From JACTMI01 sp964618415 (GTDB lineage: Bacteria; Acidobacteriota; Thermoanaerobaculia; Multivoradales; JAGPDF01), in NCBI GenBank assembly GCA_964618415.1, contig CAZUAT010000003.1, positions 10,000 to 73,999 of the forward strand: a DNA stretch of 64,000 nt, read 5' to 3'. The position numbers and the translations under genes were made by a program. Below are positions 16,496-24,902 of the stretch, piece by piece; positions within the stretch are counted from its first letter, which is position 1; every line of letters starts with the position of its first letter. The notes under the pieces were generated by a model. It saw only the letters and a list, made by a program, of their open reading frames with translations, had not been told where the DNA came from and did not search any database.

Positions 16496-17272
16496 GTGGC
16501 CGACATCACCATGCAGGAGCTGCTCGAAGCGGGCGTCCACTTCGGGCACCAGACGCGGCGCTGGAATCCGAAGATGAAGCCGTACATCTTCGGTCGCCGC
16601 AACGGCATCTACATCATCGACCTGGCCAAGACGCTGCGCGCGTTCCGCGAGGCTGCCGCCTTCGTCGAGGGGCTCGGGCGTGAGGGTCGGCGTCTGCTGT
16701 TCGTGGGCACCAAGCGGCAGGCGCAGGACGTCATCGCCGAGGAGGCGCGTCGTTGCGGCCAGTACTCGGTCAGCCATCGCTGGCTGGGAGGGTCGCTGAC
16801 CAACTTCGTGACCATCCGCCAGTCGATCGAGAAGATGCTCGACATCGAGGCGCGGCTGGCGGACGACAAGGGCGTGCACACGAAGAAGGAGCGCCTGCGC
16901 ATGGAGCGCGAGCTCGAGCGCATGACCCGGAACCTGTCGGGCGTGCGGGATCTCGAGGCGCTGCCGGACGCGCTGTTCGTCGTCGATCCGAAGAAGGAAG
17001 CGATCGCGGTTGCCGAGGCGAACAAGCTCGGCATCCCGGTGATTGCCATCGTCGACACGAACTGCGATCCGGAGCTGATCGACTACGTCATTCCGGGCAA
17101 CGACGACGCGATCCGGACCATCCGCCTGTTCACCAGCCGCATCGCCGACGCGTACCTGGCCGGCGCCCAGCGGCTGCAGCAGGATCTGATGGTCGAGGCC
17201 AAGGACGCGCCGGAGACGCCGGGCGCTACTGCGGCCGACGCCGCAGCGGAGGCCGCCGCACCGACGGCTTGA
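16496..17272 (+). CDS. rpsB: 30S ribosomal protein S2
   Basis: Small-subunit protein S2, 258 residues. It has MQELLEAGVHFGHQTRRWNPKMKPYIFG, VGTKRQAQDVIAEEARR, the second family motif RWLGGSLTNFVTIRQSI and PVIAIVDTNCDPELIDYVIPGNDDA. AAGGAG at 16485-16490 selects the GTG at 16496. The last 25 or so residues are an Ala-rich tail typical of high-GC species. It is followed by a 157-base gap containing a hairpin before tsf. Confidence 0.97.
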   Translation: MADITMQELLEAGVHFGHQTRRWNPKMKPYIFGRRNGIYIIDLAKTLRAFREAAAFVEGLGREGRRLLFVGTKRQAQDVIAEEARRCGQYSVSHRWLGGSLTNFVTIRQSIEKMLDIEARLADDKGVHTKKERLRMERELERMTRNLSGVRDLEALPDALFVVDPKKEAIAVAEANKLGIPVIAIVDTNCDPELIDYVIPGNDDAIRTIRLFTSRIADAYLAGAQRLQQDLMVEAKDAPETPGATAADAAAEAAAPTA

Positions 17273-17291
17273 CCGGACATCCCTCCGCCCG

Positions 17292-17310
17292 GGGCGCCGC
17301 GACGGCGCCC
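17292..17310 (+). terminator. hairpin between rpsB and tsf (partial terminator or attenuator)
   Basis: GGGCGCCG (17292-17299) pairs with CGGCGCCC (17303-17310) over a 3-base loop. No T-run follows, so readthrough into tsf is likely. The 120 bases between it and the tsf ribosome site include TTGTCA at 17347-17352, but no clear -10. Confidence 0.4.
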
Positions 17311-17429
17311 GTGAAAATCGTCAGCCGATCGTCGTACGGGAGATGCTTGTCACTTTCGTGTGCAGGGCGGATTTCGAATTGGCAGGGCAACGAGCAGCAC
17401 CGCAGAAGATGCGGGCGAGGAGAGGAACG

Positions 17430-18086
17430 ATGCAGATCACGGCACAGATGGTCAAGGAGCTGCGCGAGCGCACGGGCGCCGGCATGATGGATTGCAAGGC
17501 GGCACTGGCGGAGGCCGGTGGCGACATGGAGAAGGCGGTCGACCTGCTGCGCAAGAAGGGGCTCGCCGCCGCGGCCAAGAAGGCCGGCCGCGTGGCCGCC
17601 GAGGGTACTGTGGCCTCCTACATTCACGCCGGCGGCAAGATCGGCGTGCTGGTGGAGGTCAATTCGGAGACCGACTTCGTCGCCAAGACGGACGATTTCC
17701 AGCAGCTGGTGCGCGACATCGCGATGCACATCGCGGCCGCCGAGCCGCGCTACGTGCGCCGCGAGGAGGTCACGGAGGAGGTCCTCGCGCACGAGCGTGC
17801 GATCTACCGCGAGCAGGCTGCGGCCTCCGGCAAGCCGGCCAACGTGGTCGAGAAGATCGTCGAGGGCAAGATGGAGAAGTTCTACGGCGAGGCGTGCCTG
17901 CTCGAGCAGCCGTTCGTCAAGAACCCGGACCTCACGGTCGGCCAGATGGTCAACGAGGCGGTGGCGAAGATCGGCGAGAACATCCAGGTGCGCCGCTTCA
18001 CCCGCTTCAAGCTGGGCGAGGGAATCGAGAAGCAGCAGGCGGACTTCGCGGCCGAGGTGGCGGCGGCCGCGGGGCAGGGCGCCTGA
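17430..18086 (+). CDS. tsf: translation elongation factor Ts
   Basis: Nucleotide exchange factor for EF-Tu. The 218-residue protein opens with the N-terminal UBA-like signature (MVKELRERTGAGMMDCKAALAEAGGD) and carries VEVNSETDFVAKTDDF, the TDFVA core that contacts EF-Tu. A GAGGAGAGG site stands just upstream of ATG 17430; a longer in-frame start at 17343 adds residues unlike the family. It is a compact, single-core form, shorter than the 283-residue E. coli protein. Confidence 0.97.
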   Translation: MQITAQMVKELRERTGAGMMDCKAALAEAGGDMEKAVDLLRKKGLAAAAKKAGRVAAEGTVASYIHAGGKIGVLVEVNSETDFVAKTDDFQQLVRDIAMHIAAAEPRYVRREEVTEEVLAHERAIYREQAAASGKPANVVEKIVEGKMEKFYGEACLLEQPFVKNPDLTVGQMVNEAVAKIGENIQVRRFTRFKLGEGIEKQQADFAAEVAAAAGQGA

Positions 18087-18105
18087 GCCGGGGCCAACCG
18101 CAACG

Positions 18106-18840
18106 ATGAGCGGCGGGCCGGTCTGGAAGCGCGTTCTTCTCAAGCTGTCGGGCGAGGCCCTGATGGGCCAGCACAGCTTCGGCATCGACGGCGCCGTCGT
18201 CGGGCAGATCGCCAGCGAGATCGCCGAGGTTCACGACCTCGGGGTCGAGCTGGCGATCGTGGTCGGCGGCGGCAACATCATCCGCGGCGTCACCGCGTCG
18301 GATCGGGGCATCGACCGGGTGACTGGCGACAACATGGGGATGCTGGCGACAGTCATCAACGCGCTGGCGCTCCAGGACGCGCTCGAGAAGAAGCAGGTCC
18401 CAACGCGGGTCCAGACGGCGATCGAGATCCGCGCCGTCGCCGAGCCGGTCATTCGCCGGCGGGCCATCCGCCATCTCGAGAAGGGCAGGGTGGTGATCTT
18501 CGCCGCCGGCACCGGCAATCCGTTCTTTACGACGGATTCGGCCGCCGCGCTGCGCGCCAACGAGATTCACGCCCAGGTACTGATCAAGGCAACGCGGGTC
18601 GACGGTGTCTATACCGCCGACCCGCGGCTCGATCCGCAGGCCCGGCTGCTGCCCGAGGTCACGTACCAGCAGGTCCTCGAACGCGACCTTCGCTTCATGG
18701 ACGCGGCGGCCATCAGCCTGTGCCGCGAGAACGGGCTGCCGATCGCCGTGTTCAACCTCACGCATCCGGGCAACATCCGGCGCGTGGTCTGCGGCGAGCA
18801 GGTCGGCTCGATCGTGCGCCGCGAGCTTTCCGGCGGTTGA
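18106..18840 (+). CDS. pyrH: uridylate kinase
   Basis: Phosphorylates UMP to UDP. The 244-residue protein is of the amino-acid-kinase fold: RVLLKLSGEALMG, AIVVGGGNIIRG, DNMGMLATVINALALQDALE, GTGNPFFTTDSAAALRA and TRVDGVYTADPR. The ATG at 18106 starts 19 bases after tsf; the same frame is open upstream through the tsf shadow but lacks similarity. The bacterial enzyme is usually feedback-controlled by UTP and GTP. It sits in the standard tsf-pyrH-frr order. Confidence 0.97.
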   Translation: MSGGPVWKRVLLKLSGEALMGQHSFGIDGAVVGQIASEIAEVHDLGVELAIVVGGGNIIRGVTASDRGIDRVTGDNMGMLATVINALALQDALEKKQVPTRVQTAIEIRAVAEPVIRRRAIRHLEKGRVVIFAAGTGNPFFTTDSAAALRANEIHAQVLIKATRVDGVYTADPRLDPQARLLPEVTYQQVLERDLRFMDAAAISLCRENGLPIAVFNLTHPGNIRRVVCGEQVGSIVRRELSGG

Positions 18841-18885
18841 CAGGCAGCAGGCCGCGAAGCAGGATCGCCGGCGAAGGAGATCGTC

Positions 18886-19440
18886 ATGAAGGAAGTTCTC
18901 GAGGAGGCCGAGCTCAAGATGCAGCACGTCGTGGAGCACCTGCACGACGAACTCAAGCGCCTGCGCACAGGCCGTGCTTCGGTGCAGATGCTCGACGGAG
19001 TCCAGGTCGAGTACTACGGCTCGATGGTGCCGCTCAAGAGCGTCGCGACGCTGACCGTCGCCGATGCGACGATGATCGTCGCGCAGCCGTTCGATGCGTC
19101 GCAGATCTCGCACATCGAACGCGCGCTGCTCAAGTCCGACCTGGGGGTCAACCCGTCCAACGACGGCAAGGTGATCCGGATCCCCATCCCGCAGCTCACC
19201 GAGGAGCGGCGCAAGGAGCTGGTCCGCAAGGCGCACGACATGGCCGAGCAGGCTCGCACTGCAGTGCGCGCGGCGCGCCGGGACGCCAACGAGGTGTTCA
19301 AGAAGGCGGGTAAGGACGGCGAGATCGGTTCCGACGACGAACACCGCGCGCACGAGGACGTGCAGAAGCTCCACGATCGCTACATCGAGGAGATCGGAAA
19401 GGCGCTCGAGCACAAGGAAAAGGACATCCTGACGGTCTGA
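18886..19440 (+). CDS. frr: ribosome recycling factor
   Basis: Splits post-termination ribosomes together with EF-G. The 184-residue protein has the three-helix bundle signature LKRLRTGRASVQMLDGVQVEYYG, VPLKSVATLTVADATMIVAQPFD, GVNPSNDGKVIRIPIPQLTEERRKELV and a highly charged C-terminal helix. A GAAGGAGA site precedes the ATG. It ends the translation block, with ispD following after 23 bases. Confidence 0.97.
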   Translation: MKEVLEEAELKMQHVVEHLHDELKRLRTGRASVQMLDGVQVEYYGSMVPLKSVATLTVADATMIVAQPFDASQISHIERALLKSDLGVNPSNDGKVIRIPIPQLTEERRKELVRKAHDMAEQARTAVRAARRDANEVFKKAGKDGEIGSDDEHRAHEDVQKLHDRYIEEIGKALEHKEKDILTV

Positions 19441-19463
19441 CGACCGTACCGGAGCGTGAGCAC

Positions 19464-20240
19464 ATGCCTGCCGCCGACCGGCCCGACGGACCTCGCGACG
19501 TCGCGGCCGGTTTTTCGTTCGAGGACCATCCTCCCGTGCTGTTCCACGCGGTCGTCCCGGCCGCCGGGATGGGCGACCGTTTCGGGGGCGCCAAGCAGTT
19601 TGCCCCGGTAGCCGGCCGCCCGCTGCTGGCCTGGTCGATCGACCGGCTGCTCGCGGCCGGTGCGACGAGCGTCGTAGTGGTGCTGCCGGCGGCGGACGTC
19701 GCCACGGCGCCGCAACGGCTGACGAGCGATGCTCGCGTGACCTACGCTGCGGGCGGCGCAACGCGGCAGGCTTCGGTGGCCGCAGGCCTAGCTTCCTCGC
19801 CTGCAGGCGCGGGTGACATGGTCGCGGTCCACGATGGCGCCCGGGCCGCGGTCGACCCGCTGGACGTGCGCGCCGTCGTCGCCGCGGCCAAGGACGGAGG
19901 GGGCGCCGTGCTCGGTCGCCCGCTGGTCGACACGATCAAGCAGGTGGCCGGCGATCGGATCGTGCGGACGGTCGAGCGAGAGCTGCTGCGGCGCGCCGAG
20001 ACCCCGCAGGTTTTTCGCCGCGAGCTGCTCGAGCAGGCGCTCGCCGCGGCGGACGCGGACGGGTTCGTCGGTACCGACGAGGCGTCGCTGATCGAGCGCC
20101 TGGGGGGTGTCGTGGTCCGCCTGGTCATGGCTCGACGGCCCAACCCCAAGGTCACCTGGCTGCACGATCTCGAATCGGTCGCCCGCCTGCTGGGCGATCG
20201 CACCGGCGTCGCCACGGCGCCGGCTCCGGAGGGGCGATGA
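19464..20240 (+). CDS. ispD: 2-C-methyl-D-erythritol 4-phosphate cytidylyltransferase
   Basis: Third step of the MEP isoprenoid pathway: forms CDP-methylerythritol from MEP and CTP. The 258-residue protein has the nucleotide-binding VVPAAGMGDRFGGAKQFAPV near residue 30, VHDGARAAVDP, RPLVDTIKQV and ETPQVFRRELLEQAL, all family hallmarks. About 28 N-terminal residues precede the conserved region, so a later start is possible. Its stop overlaps the ispF start in ATGA, so the pair are coupled consecutive enzymes rather than a fusion. Confidence 0.95.
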   Translation: MPAADRPDGPRDVAAGFSFEDHPPVLFHAVVPAAGMGDRFGGAKQFAPVAGRPLLAWSIDRLLAAGATSVVVVLPAADVATAPQRLTSDARVTYAAGGATRQASVAAGLASSPAGAGDMVAVHDGARAAVDPLDVRAVVAAAKDGGGAVLGRPLVDTIKQVAGDRIVRTVERELLRRAETPQVFRRELLEQALAAADADGFVGTDEASLIERLGGVVVRLVMARRPNPKVTWLHDLESVARLLGDRTGVATAPAPEGR

Positions 20241-20728
20241 GCACACGGCTGCGGATCGGGCAGGGCTACGACGTCCATCGCCTGGCGCCTGGGCGCCGGC
20301 TGATGCTGGGCGGCGAGCAGATTCCGTTCGAGCTCGGGCTGGAGGGTCACAGCGACGCCGACGTGCTGCTGCATGCCCTGTGCGATGCGATCCTCGGTGC
20401 CGCCGGTCTGGGCGACATCGGGCGACTTTTTCCGCCCGGCGATCCGCGCTGGAAGGATGCCGCCGGCGTCGAGCTGCTGACGATCGTCGTCGAGGCGGCG
20501 CGCCAGCGCGGCTGGCGGGTGATCAACTGCGACCTGACCCTCGTCGCCGAGGCGCCCCGGATCGCTCCGTACAGCGCGGCGATCCGTGCCCGCATCGCGG
20601 CCGTACTGGGCGTCGGCGCCGAGGAGGTGGGCCTCAAGGCCACCACCCACGAGGGTCTCGGAGCTCTCGGTCGCGGCGAGGGGATGGCGGCGCTCGCTGT
20701 CGCCCTGCTGGGCGGAGTCGACGGATGA
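20237..20728 (+). CDS. ispF: 2-C-methyl-D-erythritol 2,4-cyclodiphosphate synthase
   Basis: Cyclises CDP-methylerythritol 2-phosphate in the MEP pathway. The 163-residue protein contains the metal-binding GQGYDVHRLAPGR (Asp12 and His14), GHSDADVLLHALCDAILGAAGLGDIG and KATTHEGLGALGRGEGMAALAVALL, as in all trimeric IspF proteins. It is coupled to ispD upstream and to rlmB downstream by 4-base ATGA overlaps. Confidence 0.97.
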   Translation: MSTRLRIGQGYDVHRLAPGRRLMLGGEQIPFELGLEGHSDADVLLHALCDAILGAAGLGDIGRLFPPGDPRWKDAAGVELLTIVVEAARQRGWRVINCDLTLVAEAPRIAPYSAAIRARIAAVLGVGAEEVGLKATTHEGLGALGRGEGMAALAVALLGGVDG

Positions 20729-21441
20729 GCACGGAACGGGTGGTCGGTTTTCACCCCGTGCGCGAAGCGCTGCGCCGCGACCCGGCCGCGGTACGGCGGG
20801 TCCTGGTCGAGCGCGGACGGGCCGGCCAGCGCCGCCGCGAGGTGGAGGGGCTCTGCCGGGCCGCCGGAGTGCCGGTCGTCGAGGTCGAGCCGGCCGAGCT
20901 GGCGCGCTTCGGGCGCGGCGTCTCCAACGGCTTCGGCGCCGAGGTCGACCCCGCGGCTGCAGCCGCGTCGACACGGACCGGCGATCCGAACTTCGTCGTG
21001 CTGGCCGAGGACGTGCAGGATCCGCGCAATCTCGGCGCGCTGCTGCGAGTCTGCGAGGGGGCGGGTGTCGGTCGCGTGCTGGTCCGCGAGCACGGCTCGG
21101 CGCCACTCTCGGAGCTGGCCGTGAAGGCGTCCGCAGGTGCGGCCGCCTGGCTGCAGGTGGAGCCGATCGGCAGCTCGGCGCAGAACCTCGAGCGGCTCAA
21201 GGCGGACGGCTACTGGATCTACGGCCTGGCAATGGACGGCGCGCCGCCGTGGCAGGTCGACCTGACCGGCAAGATCGTTCTGTGCGTCGGCGGCGAGCAC
21301 CAGGGGCTGCGGCGCCTGACTCTCGACACGTGCGACCGCCGCATCGGCCTGCCGATGTGCGGCCGCGTCGAGTCGCTCAATCTCGCCACTGCGGCGGCGG
21401 CCGTGCTCTACGAAGCGGTGCGCCAGCGCACCGCCCGCTGA
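20725..21441 (+). CDS. rlmB: 23S rRNA 2'-O-methyltransferase, TrmH/RlmB family
   Basis: SPOUT-class SAM-dependent RNA methyltransferase, most like RlmB, which methylates G2251 of 23S rRNA. The 238-residue protein has a small N-terminal substrate-binding domain (VVGFHPVREALRRDPAAV) and the knotted domain with DVQDPRNLGALLRVCEGAGV, VLCVGGEHQGLRRL and the motif-3 segment RVESLNLATAAAAVLYEA. It follows ispF with a 4-base overlap. Family membership is certain; the exact methylated nucleotide is inferred. Confidence 0.9.
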   Translation: MSTERVVGFHPVREALRRDPAAVRRVLVERGRAGQRRREVEGLCRAAGVPVVEVEPAELARFGRGVSNGFGAEVDPAAAAASTRTGDPNFVVLAEDVQDPRNLGALLRVCEGAGVGRVLVREHGSAPLSELAVKASAGAAAWLQVEPIGSSAQNLERLKADGYWIYGLAMDGAPPWQVDLTGKIVLCVGGEHQGLRRLTLDTCDRRIGLPMCGRVESLNLATAAAAVLYEAVRQRTAR

Positions 21442-21444
21442 CCT

Positions 21445-23220
21445 CTACTCGCCGAGCGCCGCATAGCGCACCAGGCTGTACCGCTTGCCCTGTGCCTCCC
21501 GCAGCCGGGCCGCGAGCGCCTCGTGCCGCTCGTCCCATCCGGTCCAGCGCGCGAAGAAAGCGGCGGCCTGCGCCGGATCGCCGGCACGCTGCTGCGCCAG
21601 CACTTCGGTGAGCAGCGCTCGCACGACGCCCGGATAGCGCGCCAGGTCGGCGGTCAGCCGCCCGTCGTCTGCGAACGCGATCAGGCCGCGCTCGAGGAAG
21701 AAGTTGAACTGCGCCAGCTGCATGGTCTGGTACGGCTGGTCGGGTCTCGGGCGATGGTTCTGCAGGGTGCGCAGGATGCCACCGGCGCGCACCGCGGTCA
21801 GCCGGGCGTCGTCGATCGTCCCGGCGGCGTGGAATCGCTCGTGGGCGAACAGCGACACGAGATCCGACTTCATCTCCTCGAGTGCGTCGGCCCACGACTG
21901 CAGCGCCTGGTCGAGCGGACGGCCATCCGCCGTCCGGTCGACACCCAGGTAGTGGCCGATCTCGTGCCACAGGGTGCGGTAGAGCCCGCCCTCCGGTGCC
22001 AGTGCGCCGGCGAGCTCGGGCACCATGGCGGCGCGCCAGCGCGCCGCCGCCGACTCGGCCAGCTCCGAGTGGGTGATGATGTTGGCGCGCATCAGAATCG
22101 TGCGGCCGTAGCGGCGCGCGAACAGCGCGTCGTTCGGCAGGATGGTCGCGGTATTGGTGCCGCGGGCCTGACCGAAGTCCGCCACCACGTGGTACACCCC
22201 GACCGGGATGTCGGTGCGGACGGTGCGGTCGGACTCCCAGGGCAGGGCGTTCTCGATCTCCTGGAGTCCGCCGAGACCGCGCGCCAGTGCTGCCGTGGCG
22301 GCATCATCGCGCACCAGCAGCGACAGGCTGTGGAACGCCTTGACCCCGAACAGCGCGTCATCGTAGGTCTCGTAGGCGCCGATCTGCGCGTTGAGGTGGA
22401 GGTAGCGCCCGGTCACCCACGCGGCGTCGCCACTCTCGTAGTCGTTGGTCAGCAGATCGCGTCCGCGGTTGCGCAGGTAGCGGGCGAACTCCGGGTCGTC
22501 GGCCTCGACCGCGTCGGCGGCGCGGAACAGGTGATGCTTCACCGCGACCAGCTCGTCGGCCCAGGCGACTGCGTACGGCACCGCGTAGAGCCGCTGCGGA
22601 TCGGGCTGGCCGGCCAGGGCCGCGAGGCGATCTGCCAGACCCGGGTGGAGTTCGCTCAGCGCCGGATGGCGAGCCAGCGCGGCGCGATCGGCGGCCAGCT
22701 GCCCTGCTTCGGCGCGGCGCACGGCGGTGCGCTCACCCAGGATCGCATCGCGTTCGGCGGGGTGCGCGGCGAGAAACGCCTCGACCTCTGCGGCGGTGAT
22801 CCCCCACGGCCAGACCGCCTTGCCCGGACTCTCCGGCGCGGTGCCGAGGAACGGCTCGCGCCGGTTCTCGAGCGTGGTGGCGATCGGCCCCTGGAACAGC
22901 CGGTAGAGCGTCGCCAGGTCCTCTCTGGCGCCGGGCTCTGCCAGTCGCTGGCGCGCTGCCGCCGCCTCCGGGTGCCGCTGGTCTTCGTAGACCCGCTGCA
23001 GGATCTCGCCGGCGGCGAGAAGTTCGCCGACCGCGGCGCGCTCGCCCGGTGAAAGGGACGAGAGGTCGGGCGCCAGGCGGACGGTGCGCGTCGTCGCCAG
23101 CAGGGCAGCGGCCTGCTGGGGCGACCATGCGCCGATCGGCGGGTCGGCGGAAGCGGCGGCAGCAGGGAGCAACGCGACGGCGGTCAGGGCGGTGAGCCGA
23201 AGCAGCGTTCGAGTGGCCAT
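21445..23220 (-). CDS. secreted M49-like (dipeptidyl-peptidase III) zinc metallopeptidase
   Basis: The 591-residue protein has a Sec signal peptide (hydrophobic stretch ending ADPP) and a body resembling peptidase family M49. The zinc motif is HEIGH (His419, Glu420, His423) with a second acidic motif EEMKSD at 448-453, in the place where M49 proteins have HEXXGH and EECRAE. The TILPND and AHERFHAAGTIDD regions also fit. Most M49 enzymes use the six-residue HEXXGH; this five-residue form is a minority type. A TAGCCT hexamer ends 6 bases before the ATG at 23220. It converges on rlmB with 3 bases between. The substrate is unknown. Confidence 0.8.
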   Translation of the reverse strand: MATRTLLRLTALTAVALLPAAAASADPPIGAWSPQQAAALLATTRTVRLAPDLSSLSPGERAAVGELLAAGEILQRVYEDQRHPEAAAARQRLAEPGAREDLATLYRLFQGPIATTLENRREPFLGTAPESPGKAVWPWGITAAEVEAFLAAHPAERDAILGERTAVRRAEAGQLAADRAALARHPALSELHPGLADRLAALAGQPDPQRLYAVPYAVAWADELVAVKHHLFRAADAVEADDPEFARYLRNRGRDLLTNDYESGDAAWVTGRYLHLNAQIGAYETYDDALFGVKAFHSLSLLVRDDAATAALARGLGGLQEIENALPWESDRTVRTDIPVGVYHVVADFGQARGTNTATILPNDALFARRYGRTILMRANIITHSELAESAAARWRAAMVPELAGALAPEGGLYRTLWHEIGHYLGVDRTADGRPLDQALQSWADALEEMKSDLVSLFAHERFHAAGTIDDARLTAVRAGGILRTLQNHRPRPDQPYQTMQLAQFNFFLERGLIAFADDGRLTADLARYPGVVRALLTEVLAQQRAGDPAQAAAFFARWTGWDERHEALAARLREAQGKRYSLVRYAALGE

Positions 23221-23269
23221 GCGGGAAGGCTATCGAAAATGGCGTCCGCAGGACGCCGGCGCCCTGGGC

Positions 23270-23275
23270 TAGACT
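23270..23275 (+). promoter_or_regulatory. -10-like TAGACT of the doxX-type gene
   Basis: TAGACT preceded by GGC, 29 bases before the DoxX-like ATG, leaving room for the ribosome site. It is one of the non-leaderless members of the TAGNNT set. Confidence 0.4.
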
Positions 23276-23304
23276 CGCGCGTCAACGACCGGGGGGAGAC
23301 GCCG

Positions 23305-23700
23305 ATGAAGCCGCTTGCCCGATTTCAGGAGACCGCTTACGCGCTGCTGCGCATCGTCGCCGGGTTCCTGTTCATGCAGCACGGCCTTCAGAAATGCTTT
23401 GGTCTGCTCGGCGGCCAGGTCGCCCAGCAGCCGCTGATGATCGTCGGCGGCTGGATCGAGCTGGTGACCGGCGTACTGATCGCCGTGGGGCTGTTCGCCG
23501 GCTGGGCGGCGTTTCTGGCCAGCGGCATGATGGCGTGCGCCTACTTCATGGTGCACGCCAAGGGCGGCTTCTGGCCGATCGTCAACCGCGGCGAGCTGGC
23601 GGCCCTCTTCAGCTTCGTCTTCCTCTACATCGCCACCCGCGGGTCGGGGATCCTGTCGCTCGACAAACTGCGCGGCGGGCGCGGACGCAGCCGGAGGTAG
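23305..23700 (+). CDS. DoxX family membrane protein
   Basis: Small integral membrane protein, 131 residues, with four predicted membrane helices: ALLRIVAGFLFMQHGLQK, LMIVGGWIELVTGVLIAVGL, AAFLASGMMACAYFMVHA and LAALFSFVFLYIATRG. The pattern (R-x-x-G-x-F-x-x-HG-x-QK, then I-E-x-x-x-G) is that of DoxX/DUF417-related proteins, some of which are linked to quinone or thiol redox at the membrane. The ATG at 23305 follows a GGGGGGAG site. Its function here is unknown. It converges on argH with a 5-base gap. Confidence 0.85.
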   Translation: MKPLARFQETAYALLRIVAGFLFMQHGLQKCFGLLGGQVAQQPLMIVGGWIELVTGVLIAVGLFAGWAAFLASGMMACAYFMVHAKGGFWPIVNRGELAALFSFVFLYIATRGSGILSLDKLRGGRGRSRR

Positions 23701-23705
23701 GCCGG

Positions 23706-24902
23706 TCAGTCGACCGGGCGGGCGAGCTCGGCAGCGACGCGACGGTAGGCCTCGCGGAACGGCACCCCCTCCTCGAGCACCAGGCGGTGGGCGCGCTCGG
23801 CCGCGAACAGCTCGGGCGCCAGCGCGATGCGATCCCGCCGGAAGCGCACCTTCGGCAGCGTCGTCGCGAGCAGGTCGCACGCGGCGCGAGCCAGATCGGC
23901 GGAGCGGAACAGCGGCGCCTTGAGCAGCTGCAGGTCGCGGTGGTAGCCGCTGGGCAGCTTCGCCGGGATCAGCAGGGCCTCGACGAGAGCAGAGATCGCG
24001 GACGCCGTGCGGCCGCGTAGCAGCTCGTAGAGGTCGGGGTTGCGCTTCTGCGGCATGATCGAGGAGCCGGTGGTCAGCTCGTCGGGCAGCTCGACGAATC
24101 CGAACTCGGCGCTCGCGTAGAGCACCAGATCGGCCGCGAGCCGCCCGAGATCGCCGGCCAGCAGCGCCAGTTCGAAGAGCAGCTGCGCCTCCGCTTTGCC
24201 GCGCGACAGCTGGACGGCGGTAGCCGGCTCGTGCACGCTGGCGAACCCGAGCGCGGCGCGGGTGGCCTCGCGGTCGATGGGCAGGCCAGGCGTCCCGTAT
24301 CCCGCTGCCGATCCGAGCGGATTGCGATCGATGCGGCGGCGGCAGGCGAGCAGGCCTTCGGCGTCGTCGTCGAGCTCGGCGGCGAACCCTCCGGCCCAGT
24401 CCGCCACCGAAGACGGCATGGCGCGCTGCAGGTGGGTGTAACCGGGCAACGGCAGGTCCGCGTGAAGGTCGGCCAGCTGACGGAGGCTGCCGGCGACACC
24501 GCCGACCGCGGCGGCGATCTCGACGCACTCGTCGCGCATCCAGAGACGCAGTGCGGCGAGCACTTGGTCGTTGCGCGAGCGTCCCAGATGCACCCGGCCG
24601 CCGGCGGCGCCGATGCGTTCGGTCAGGCGCCGTTCGAGGGCCGTATGGACGTCCTCGTCGTCGAGCTCGACGCGCCAGCGCCCGGCGGCGTGCTCGGCGG
24701 CGAGCGCTTCGAGTCCAGAGCGGATCGCCTCGAAGTCCGAGGTCGACAGCAGACCGACCCCGAGCAGCATGGCGGCGTGGGCGATCGAGGCGCGCACGTC
24801 GCAGGCGACGAGCCGGTCGTCGAGCGCGTGATCTTCGCCGGCGGTGTAGGCCAGCACGCGGCGGTCGAGTGGTGCGCCCTTGTCCCACAGCCGACCGCTC
24901 AC
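23706..24902 (-). CDS. argH: argininosuccinate lyase (short form)
   Basis: Last step of arginine synthesis: splits argininosuccinate to arginine and fumarate. The 398-residue protein has HTALERRLTERIG, HLGRSRNDQVLAALRLWMRD, PGYTHLQRAMPSS and the signature TTGSSIMPQKRNPDLYELLRG with the catalytic Ser. It stops soon after VPFREAYRRVAAELA, some 50 residues earlier than the usual 450-460, so the C-terminal helical extension is missing; all catalytic elements remain. The GTG start at 24902 overlaps the deacylase stop in GTGA. It is the last gene of the arg operon. Confidence 0.93.
   Translation of the reverse strand: MSGRLWDKGAPLDRRVLAYTAGEDHALDDRLVACDVRASIAHAAMLLGVGLLSTSDFEAIRSGLEALAAEHAAGRWRVELDDEDVHTALERRLTERIGAAGGRVHLGRSRNDQVLAALRLWMRDECVEIAAAVGGVAGSLRQLADLHADLPLPGYTHLQRAMPSSVADWAGGFAAELDDDAEGLLACRRRIDRNPLGSAAGYGTPGLPIDREATRAALGFASVHEPATAVQLSRGKAEAQLLFELALLAGDLGRLAADLVLYASAEFGFVELPDELTTGSSIMPQKRNPDLYELLRGRTASAISALVEALLIPAKLPSGYHRDLQLLKAPLFRSADLARAACDLLATTLPKVRFRRDRIALAPELFAAERAHRLVLEEGVPFREAYRRVAAELARPVD

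Noticed and set aside
19464..20728. Fused bifunctional ispDF gene
   Set aside because: The ispD stop codon and ispF start codon overlap in ATGA, so they are two coupled genes.
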